6,162 bases of DNA. Source: Desulfobacteraceae bacterium (GTDB lineage: Bacteria > Desulfobacterota > Desulfobacteria > Desulfobacterales > DAOWNP01). Below the pieces are notes generated by a model. It was not told the DNA's origin, did no database searches, and was given only the letters and a program-made list of their open reading frames with translations. Below are positions 1-6,162 of this stretch, one piece after another. The DNA lies in contig DAOWNP010000153.1 of assembly GCA_030642545.1 (NCBI GenBank), positions 1 to 6,162 on the forward strand. The letters run 5' to 3'. Made by a program: the position numbers and the translations under genes. Position 1 is the stretch's first letter; the number at the start of each line of letters is the position of its first letter.

Positions 1-107
1 CCCGATCTAAAATCACAAAAACATCAAAAGAGCCAGCTATTCCATCTGTTTTTGAGTTTTCAGATCAAACAAATCTAACTTTCAATCTATGTGCCTATTT
101 GTAGAAG

Positions 108-134
108 TTATTTCACCCATGTTCCTTATTTCAC
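108..134 (+). repeat. Direct repeat TTATTTCAC x2 upstream of the activase gene
   Basis: TTATTTCAC occurs at 108-116 and again at 126-134, so the repeat period is 18 bases and the gap is 9 bases. It lies 31-57 bases before the ATG at 165. Two identical half-sites at this position could be an operator or activator site, but no known regulator motif is recognised, and in AT-rich DNA a 9-base repeat may be chance. Confidence 0.3.
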
Positions 135-151
135 ATCAATTAGTAATCAAT

Positions 152-154
152 GGA
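152..154 (+). promoter_or_regulatory. Weak ribosome binding site for the large activase gene
   Basis: A GGA core lies 10 bases before the ATG at 165, in an otherwise A/T-only stretch. It is a short and slightly distant Shine-Dalgarno match. It is the only purine-rich G-containing element close to this start, and an unstructured A/T-rich leader may compensate. Confidence 0.35.
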
Positions 155-164
155 ATAAATAATT

Positions 165-3100
165 ATGAAAAAAAACAATACTTGTGATAAAAACAGATCC
201 GGTATTTTAAATAATAAAAAATCTCTTGGCATCTGTCTTGGAGCTTCAACCATAACAATAGTTGAATTAAAAAAAACAACTTCAATTACAATAGAAAATG
301 TTCATATACTTCCTCATAATGGCAACCCAAGACAGATTCTGCTTTCTGCTATAGGAAAACTTGATTTAGACTCTTTTTGTTCTATTTCAGCAACAGGCCG
401 TAAATTTAGAAACCTGGTAAATATATCTTCAATACCTGAGGCCGAAGCTATTGAATACGCATATAACTTTATAAAACCTGAAAAAACAGACTGCCCTGCT
501 ATTGTTTCTGCCGGAGGCGAGACATTTATGGCATATGCTTTAAACACCTCAGGTAAAATATCCAATGTTTTTTCTGGTAACAAATGTGCATCAGGAACAG
601 GAGAATTTTTCCTTCAGCAATTAAAAAGAATGAATGTATCCTTAGAAGATACTTTAAACTGGTCTGCAAAAAACCCGTATCATGTTTCCGGAAGATGCAG
701 CGTTTTTTGCAAATCAGACTGCACTCACGCCACAAACAAAGGGATACAAAAAGAGAAAGTTACAGCCGGTCTTTGTGAAATGATGGCAAATAAAATAGTT
801 GAACTGTTAAAAAAAGTTAAAAAGAAAAACATAATGATAGCAGGTGGTGTAGCTCAAAATAAAATGGTCGTAAGTTTGTTGAAAAAAAAGATTGACGGCC
901 TGATTGTTCCACCTGAAGCCCCCTATTTTGAAGCATTAGGCACTGCTCTTTGGGGATTTGATAACAAAACAAAACCACTGTCAGATAAAAACAATTTATT
1001 CAAAGAAAACCTTAAAGCTTTTAATTCCCTTGCACCTCTTTACAATTATACTGATATGGTGGAGTTTAAAACAATAAACAAATCAAAACCTGTAGCAGGT
1101 GACAACTGCATACTCGGTCTTGATGTGGGATCAACAACAACAAAAGCGATTCTCCTTAGAAGATCTGATAATGCTATCCTGGCCTCTATCTATATCAGAA
1201 CAAACGGAGATCCTGTTGGTGCATCAAAACAGTGCTACAAGCTGCTATACAAAGAGATCAAATCAATTTTACCGGAAGAAAATAACACAATAAAGATAAC
1301 CGGTCTTGGAGTCTGTGGCTCAGGTCGTCAGATAGCAGGTCTTCATGCTCTTACTGGTTGTGTTATCAATGAAATAATATCCCATGCAACAGCAGCTGTA
1401 TATTTTGATCCAAAAGTTGATACAATTTTTGAAATAGGCGGGCAAGATGCAAAATACACATATATTACAAATGGTGTAGCCTCAGATTATGCCATGAATG
1501 AGGCATGCTCAGCAGGAACAGGATCTTTTCTTGAAGAATCAGCATATGAAACTCTCTCAATAGAAATGGAGGATATTGCAGATATAGCAATTAAAGGAGA
1601 AAATCCTCCAAATTTTAATGATCAGTGTGCAGCTTTCATATCATCAGATATAAAAAATGCCATCCATGAAGGTATTAAAACCGAAGAGATAGTTGCAGGC
1701 CTTGTATACTCCATATGCTTAAACTATTCAAACAGAGTAAAAGGAAACAGGCAGGTCGGAGAAAAAATATTTATGCAGGGCGGAGTTTGTTATAACAAAG
1801 CTGTTCCACTTGCCATGGCATCTATTACAGGAAAACCCATTATAGTTCCGCCTGAGCCAGGGCTTATGGGAGCATTCGGAGTTGCCCTTGAAGTAAAAAA
1901 CAGAATAAAAGTGGGGCTTGTAAAAGAAAAATTATTTGATCTGAAAGATCTTATGGAACGAGAAGTAGAATACAAGCCATCTTTCATCTGTAAAGGGGGT
2001 AAACAAAAATGCGACCGTCACTGTGAAATAGCTATGATAAAAATCAATGACAAGCTATATCCTTTTGGCGGAGCATGCAACAAATATTACAATATACGAG
2101 CCAATATAAAAATTAGTGATAAAAAGCTTGATCTTGTTAAAATACGCCAAGATCTTATTTTTAACAAATATGGCGGGAAACTTGCCAAAAAATATAAAGA
2201 TCATCCAACAGGCAAAATAGGCTTTAATAGAAGTTTTTTTGTAAATACATATTATCCGTTTTATTCAACCTTTTTTGCAGAACTCGGATTTGAACCTGTA
2301 CTGCCTCAAAAAGCTTTAGCTGAAGGCATTGATAAAAAATCTGCTCCTTTTTGTTTTCCTGCAGAACTTGCACATGGTTTTTTTGAAAGCCTATTAAATA
2401 ACCCCTTGTTAAATTTAATATTTCTACCACACTTTAAAGCAGTTCCAGCTCAAAATGGAGATCCTACATCTCTTGCCTGTCCTTTGGTACAGGGTGAAAC
2501 ATTTTATCTGAGAACAACTTTTAAAAAAGAACTTAAAAAATTTACAGAAAGAGGCGGAAAACTTTTAACACCTCTTATTGATTTTACAAATGGTCTTGAA
2601 AAAGTAAAAAAAGAGCTTATAAAAACAGTATCACAAATCGGTATTAATCAAAAAAAAGCAACGAGAGCATTTAACAGAGCTGTTGAAAAACAGCAACTGT
2701 GCATAAATGAGATGCAGGAAATAGGCAGCAAGGCTTTAAAAAACAGTGAAAAAGACCCTGATACAATAGCTGTCGCTTTATTCGCAAGACCATACAATGG
2801 TTTTGTTCCTGAAGCTCACATGGGAATTCCAAATAAGCTCGCATCAAGAAATATATTAACAATACCCATAGACTGCCTGCCTGTAGATAACGAAAAAACC
2901 AAATCAAATATGTACTGGGGTATGGGCCAGAAAATAATGCAGGCAGCAAGATTCACCAAAAAACATCCTAATTTATTCGGAGTTTATATAACAAATTTTT
3001 CATGCGGACCAGACTCTTTTATAATAGGATATTTTAGAAATATTATGGGTAAAAAACCATCCCTTACATTGGAACTTGACAGCCATAGTGCAGATGCAGG

Positions 3101-4523
3101 TATCGAAACCAGAGTTGAAGCCTTTTTAGATATAGTGACAGCATATAAAAAAATCAAACCAAAGTACAATACACAAACAAAAACATTTGTACCTGCAAAG
3201 ATTATTACCTCAAATAAATTTCCTTCTGTTATGACATCAGACGGTAGAACAGTTCCAATAACAGATAAAAATGTTACCTTGCTTATACCATCTATGGGTA
3301 AATTCTCAACACAGGCACTAACATCTGTATTTAAAAGCATAAAAATAAATGCTATAGCCCACCCGCCGGCAGATGAAAATATATTAAAAATAGGCAGAGC
3401 AAATACATCATGTAAAGAGTGCCTGCCATTATTACTTACAACTGGATCATTATTAAATTATATCTATAATATTAAAAAAGAGAACGAGATTTTAGTTTAT
3501 TTTATGGCAACAGCATCAGGACCTTGCCGGTTCGGTCAGTATTATACATTTATGGAAAATCTCATTGAAAAACGGGAAATACCAAATGTTACCCTTTTTT
3601 CCCTGACATCTGAAAATTCCTATTCAGGTATCAGCAACACATTTTTAGAAAAAGCATGGTATGGATTTGTTATTTCAGATTTTTTAGATGATATAAGATC
3701 AATGCTTCTAACTAATGCAAAAAACAGCAAAAAAGCCATAGAAATATTAGAAGAAGAGATGACTTCTATTTGTCAGGCAATTGAAACAAAAAATATACCA
3801 GAAATTGAAAAACAACTAAATCAGGCAGCTTTAAAACTAAAACAGATTCCTTTAAAAAAATCTGTATTTTCAATTCCTTTAATATCATTGTCTGGAGAAA
3901 TGTTTGTAAGGAGGGATTCTCTGTCGAGACAAAACATTTCACAAAAACTTGCTGATAAAGGCTTTGCAACTATATGCGCTCCTGTTACAGAATGGCTTCA
4001 ATACTCTGATTACCTGTATGAAAAAGGTTTTACCGAGATAAAACAATCTGCAAAAGAAAAAATAACATTTCAAATATCAAAATATTTTAAAAACAAAATC
4101 TTAAAAAAAGTCAGGACAATTCTTTCCAGATCAGGCTTAATATGTTCTCCTGAAATAAATATAAAAAATATAATTAAAACAGGTAAACCATTTATCAGTC
4201 CTGAATTAACAGGAGAAGCAATTCTTACAATAGGAAGTGCTATTTCTCATATAGCAACTCATGTTTGCGGGGTTATAGCAATAGGTCCTTTTGGATGTAT
4301 GCCAAACCGTATCTCAGAATCAATATTAAGCAACAGCATGACCAAAGAGACAAAAATTCTATCATCTCCAAAAAAATCAGATTTTTCAAAAATACTATCA
4401 GATCAAACAGATCTTCCATTTCTTGCTATTGAAAGTGACGGATCTCCTTTTCCACAACTTATTAATGCACAAATCGAAACTTTTTGTTTAAGAGCAAAAC
4501 GGTTGCATCACAACATGAAATAA
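165..4523 (+). CDS. Large acyl-CoA dehydratase activase-type protein: tandem BcrAD/BadFG ATPase modules, DUF2229 and HgdB-like C-terminus
   Basis: Small relatives (HgdC-type activases) use ATP hydrolysis to push an electron from a [4Fe-4S] cluster onto a 2-hydroxyacyl-CoA dehydratase or benzoyl-CoA-reductase-type partner; here activase-like and partner-like parts share one cytoplasmic chain. Module 1 (about residues 20-268) has CASGTG (Cys141), GRCSVF (Cys178) and AGGVAQN. Module 2 (about 314-577) has GLDVGSTTTKA (Asp320), IGGQDAK (Asp428), CSAGTG (Cys448), QCAAF (Cys488) and a GG..YNK motif. A cysteine linker follows (609, 616, 620, 638). The DUF2229-type part (about 683-985) has YPFYSTFFAELGFE, CFPAELAHG, RPYNG, CGPDSF and TRVEAFLD. 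The C-terminal part (about 1035-1445) has CKEC, GPCRFGQY, GPFGCMPNR and LPFLAIESDGSPFPQ. About 1400 residues is usual for this fused family. The ATG is preceded by an in-frame TAA at 156-158, and the next Met (122) lies inside module 1, so the start is firm. No signal peptide or membrane segment is seen. The physiological substrate is unknown. Family assignment is secure; the exact reaction is not. Confidence 0.93.
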   Translation: MKKNNTCDKNRSGILNNKKSLGICLGASTITIVELKKTTSITIENVHILPHNGNPRQILLSAIGKLDLDSFCSISATGRKFRNLVNISSIPEAEAIEYAYNFIKPEKTDCPAIVSAGGETFMAYALNTSGKISNVFSGNKCASGTGEFFLQQLKRMNVSLEDTLNWSAKNPYHVSGRCSVFCKSDCTHATNKGIQKEKVTAGLCEMMANKIVELLKKVKKKNIMIAGGVAQNKMVVSLLKKKIDGLIVPPEAPYFEALGTALWGFDNKTKPLSDKNNLFKENLKAFNSLAPLYNYTDMVEFKTINKSKPVAGDNCILGLDVGSTTTKAILLRRSDNAILASIYIRTNGDPVGASKQCYKLLYKEIKSILPEENNTIKITGLGVCGSGRQIAGLHALTGCVINEIISHATAAVYFDPKVDTIFEIGGQDAKYTYITNGVASDYAMNEACSAGTGSFLEESAYETLSIEMEDIADIAIKGENPPNFNDQCAAFISSDIKNAIHEGIKTEEIVAGLVYSICLNYSNRVKGNRQVGEKIFMQGGVCYNKAVPLAMASITGKPIIVPPEPGLMGAFGVALEVKNRIKVGLVKEKLFDLKDLMEREVEYKPSFICKGGKQKCDRHCEIAMIKINDKLYPFGGACNKYYNIRANIKISDKKLDLVKIRQDLIFNKYGGKLAKKYKDHPTGKIGFNRSFFVNTYYPFYSTFFAELGFEPVLPQKALAEGIDKKSAPFCFPAELAHGFFESLLNNPLLNLIFLPHFKAVPAQNGDPTSLACPLVQGETFYLRTTFKKELKKFTERGGKLLTPLIDFTNGLEKVKKELIKTVSQIGINQKKATRAFNRAVEKQQLCINEMQEIGSKALKNSEKDPDTIAVALFARPYNGFVPEAHMGIPNKLASRNILTIPIDCLPVDNEKTKSNMYWGMGQKIMQAARFTKKHPNLFGVYITNFSCGPDSFIIGYFRNIMGKKPSLTLELDSHSADAGIETRVEAFLDIVTAYKKIKPKYNTQTKTFVPAKIITSNKFPSVMTSDGRTVPITDKNVTLLIPSMGKFSTQALTSVFKSIKINAIAHPPADENILKIGRANTSCKECLPLLLTTGSLLNYIYNIKKENEILVYFMATASGPCRFGQYYTFMENLIEKREIPNVTLFSLTSENSYSGISNTFLEKAWYGFVISDFLDDIRSMLLTNAKNSKKAIEILEEEMTSICQAIETKNIPEIEKQLNQAALKLKQIPLKKSVFSIPLISLSGEMFVRRDSLSRQNISQKLADKGFATICAPVTEWLQYSDYLYEKGFTEIKQSAKEKITFQISKYFKNKILKKVRTILSRSGLICSPEINIKNIIKTGKPFISPELTGEAILTIGSAISHIATHVCGVIAIGPFGCMPNRISESILSNSMTKETKILSSPKKSDFSKILSDQTDLPFLAIESDGSPFPQLINAQIETFCLRAKRLHHNMK

Positions 4524-4554
4524 AGTTAGGCCTATAGGTCAGGCAGTTAGGAAC
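4524..4554. other. Convergent intergenic spacer with short palindromes and a direct repeat
   Basis: Only 31 bases separate the two stop codons. The spacer holds two overlapping perfect 8-base palindromes, TAGGCCTA (4527-4534) and CCTATAGG (4531-4538), a GCCT/AGGC pair (4530-4533 and 4541-4544) around a 7-base loop, and the direct repeat AGTTAGG (4524-4530 and 4545-4551). It is noticeably richer in G+C than its flanks. It could fold into a weak hairpin that helps end transcription from both sides, but no strong stem followed at once by a T-run is present on either strand, so it is not called as a terminator. Confidence 0.4.
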
Positions 4555-6162
4555 TTAAATCTGAATACATAAAAGATTTTTTTCCTGCCGGTCTAATTCT
4601 TCTATTAATTTGTCTTTTATACTTTTGGATTCGTTTATTACATTAGAAAACAATTCTTTATAATAATTGATACCATCTTGTATGTTATTTTTAAAAGATT
4701 GAAAATACTTAATTTGAACTTTTTTAAATGGCCTGATAGCTTCTCCTACTGTTTCCTTAAAATAATCCACATACATATCCAACTCCTTTATAAACATATT
4801 AGGACGAAAATTATCCCCGCATAAAAGATCAATTCTTCCGTATATATGATCAACCATTTCCTTTAAAGAAACAATTTTTGAAAAATAAGCCATATTAGGT
4901 CCTGGACAAACAGAAACTCCTTTGCCTGTCAAAGATGTATCTATATTATTCACCATCAAAGCAGTAGCTCCCAATCCTGTACAAAGACATGTTTTTTCCA
5001 CTATTTTATCATATTCTTTTTTATATTCAGCTGGTTCTAAATTTTTCTGGTCAAGTTCCTTTAATTTAAGACTTTGATACTGGCGGGAAGCAACACAAAT
5101 AGGACGTTTTGTAAAGTCTGTATTTCCGGTAAGAATTTTTTTATGGCAAACACTTCCGGGAGTACCTTTTTCTATAAACTTCTTCCTCTCTTTGTCTTTG
5201 GTATTGCCTTTTACACTATTAAAAGAGACTCCCAAAGGAGAAATATCACTTACATAAAAATCTTTTTCTTTTGCATCAGCAAGCAATTTGCATGTAGCAT
5301 CATCTACATTAGTAACTTCAGGAACTAAAAGAAAAGGCGTTCCCCAGCCAGTTGAAACCACTTTAAAATAATTTAAAAGAAATTCATTTTCATCTGCTGT
5401 TCCAATACCTCCCTGAACTGTAATATTAATACCAAAAGGAGTATCCGGTATTTTCCTGTCCTGCTTTTTTAAGGCTTTAATAAATATATTATGGGCTAAT
5501 TGAACAAATTCAGTTTTATTATTTTTAAACTCTTCTAATATTGGTCCCAGCAAATGCCCTTCTGTAGCAAAAGCATGCCCCCCGCAATTTAATCCTGATT
5601 CAACCCTGTATTCTGATACCCACAACCCTTTTTTTGCTAAAAATTTTCCCTGCGTTAAAGCTGATCTGTAATCACTGACCTTTAGGATAATTTTCTTTTT
5701 TAAATATCCGTTTTCATCAGGATAAAAATCATCAAAACTTGATATATAACTATACAATCGCGGATTTATACCTGCTGATAAAACAATACTTGAATCTGTC
5801 AAATCACTTAATGCAAAACCACGCAAAGCAGAATGAGCATCATTATATTGAGAGGCGAGCTTATTATCACCATCAAAATTTGCTTTGTCTAACTTTGTCA
5901 TTATGTTTACATCTATATTACCCTGTATCAGGTTGTTTTTTAACCATTCCTGCGTATCTTTTATGACACTTTTATCACTTGTTTGAAGCATCTTATTATA
6001 AACTTGCTTTATTTTTGAATTATCAGGAAGCATCTCAAGATATTTTATTATTTCGCTATCTTTTGTAAAAAAGGAAGATTTTAATTCTTTGAATTTCTTT
6101 TTTACAATTTTATTTACAAGATTTAAGTACAAAGTAATTCGTTTGGCATGAAAATCATTCTC
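4555..6162 (-). CDS. Divergent nitronate monooxygenase/PfaD-like FMN-dependent TIM-barrel protein, N-terminus cut by window edge
   Basis: Residues are numbered from the TTG codon at 6130-6132, but this is probably not the start: ten more in-frame codons with no stop lead to the window edge, and no ribosome binding site precedes the TTG. In all, 535 residues are visible. Motifs follow the order of nitronate monooxygenase (NMO), FabK and PfaD flavoproteins: VNIM (75-78); an SAGINPRL segment (119-126) like the family's GAG(I/L)P; ESGLNCGGH (178-186), matching the catalytic-His motif EAGGH; VQGGIGT (239-245) and GWGTPFLLVPE (262-272), matching the FMN phosphate-binding GGI...GT(R/A)F; SPLGVSF (298-304), like SP.GFPF of larger NMOs; then Cys329, Cys346 and TCLCTGLGA (381-389), like their conserved CLCNGL. 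Residues 440-525 form a Lys/Glu-rich, probably helical tail without an obvious family match. The QGGMG-type FMN motif expected at the N-terminus must lie beyond the right edge. NMOs oxidise alkyl nitronates, but PfaD and FabK are enoyl reductases, so the substrate is open. It converges on the activase gene and is not in its operon. Confidence 0.72.
   Translation of the reverse strand, partial: ENDFHAKRITLYLNLVNKIVKKKFKELKSSFFTKDSEIIKYLEMLPDNSKIKQVYNKMLQTSDKSVIKDTQEWLKNNLIQGNIDVNIMTKLDKANFDGDNKLASQYNDAHSALRGFALSDLTDSSIVLSAGINPRLYSYISSFDDFYPDENGYLKKKIILKVSDYRSALTQGKFLAKKGLWVSEYRVESGLNCGGHAFATEGHLLGPILEEFKNNKTEFVQLAHNIFIKALKKQDRKIPDTPFGINITVQGGIGTADENEFLLNYFKVVSTGWGTPFLLVPEVTNVDDATCKLLADAKEKDFYVSDISPLGVSFNSVKGNTKDKERKKFIEKGTPGSVCHKKILTGNTDFTKRPICVASRQYQSLKLKELDQKNLEPAEYKKEYDKIVEKTCLCTGLGATALMVNNIDTSLTGKGVSVCPGPNMAYFSKIVSLKEMVDHIYGRIDLLCGDNFRPNMFIKELDMYVDYFKETVGEAIRPFKKVQIKYFQSFKNNIQDGINYYKELFSNVINESKSIKDKLIEELDRQEKNLLCIQI

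Noticed and set aside
52..80. TTGAGT at 52-57 with CTAACT 17 bases downstream as a sigma-70-type promoter
   Set aside because: The -10 match is poor and AT-rich DNA gives many such hits.
3..104. Short open frame on the + strand entering from the left edge and ending in TAG at 102-104, a possible tail of an upstream gene
   Set aside because: Only 33 codons are visible, with no recognisable motif, and another frame is also open to base 78, so chance cannot be excluded.
168..175. Run of eight A residues just after the start codon as a slippage or phase-variation site
   Set aside because: Lys-rich N-termini in AT-rich genomes often give such runs, and the frame continues intact into the conserved domains.
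2984..3340. 118-codon open frame on the - strand inside the activase gene, and similar shorter frames on both strands
   Set aside because: They lie antisense or out of frame to a gene with clear conserved motifs across these positions, have no recognisable domains, and look like coding shadows.
4391..4408. Near-identity of TCAGATCAAACAGATCT in the activase C-terminus to TCAGATCAAACAAATCT at about 60-76, as a partial duplication
   Set aside because: The match covers only about 17 bases of low-complexity sequence and does not extend to either side.
4577..4590. T-run at the left end of the NMO-like gene as the U-tract of an intrinsic terminator for the activase gene
   Set aside because: The T-run lies more than 30 bases beyond the only hairpin candidate and inside the coding region of the opposing gene.

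Overview
The window is AT-rich (roughly one-third G+C by eye, with heavy use of AAA, ATA, AGA and TTT codons). It holds two protein genes pointing towards each other, almost the whole length is coding, and I see no RNA gene, mobile element or CRISPR array. The left gene belongs to an oxygen-sensitive, ATP-driven iron-sulfur enzyme family. That suggests an anaerobic bacterium, for example a low-GC Desulfobacterota or a clostridial-type fermenter, but the sequence alone does not settle the taxon.

Layout: bases 1-164 form an AT-rich leader with no convincing gene, carrying a 9-base direct repeat and a weak ribosome binding site. Bases 165-4523 (+) encode one 1452-residue protein. It joins two BcrAD/BadFG-type activase (ASKHA ATPase) modules, a four-cysteine linker, a DUF2229-type module and a C-terminal region resembling the HgdB/HgdC dehydratase components. 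Bases 4524-4554 are a 31-base convergent spacer with short palindromes and a 7-base direct repeat. Bases 4555-6162 (-) encode most of a divergent nitronate monooxygenase/PfaD-like FMN-dependent TIM-barrel protein, whose reading frame runs off the right edge, so its N-terminus is missing.

The two genes converge and so are not in one operon; nothing seen here shows that they work together. The best leads are the first activase module of the large protein, which lacks the acidic ATPase residues that the second module keeps while retaining its cysteines, and the unusual divergence and long helical tail of the NMO-like protein.
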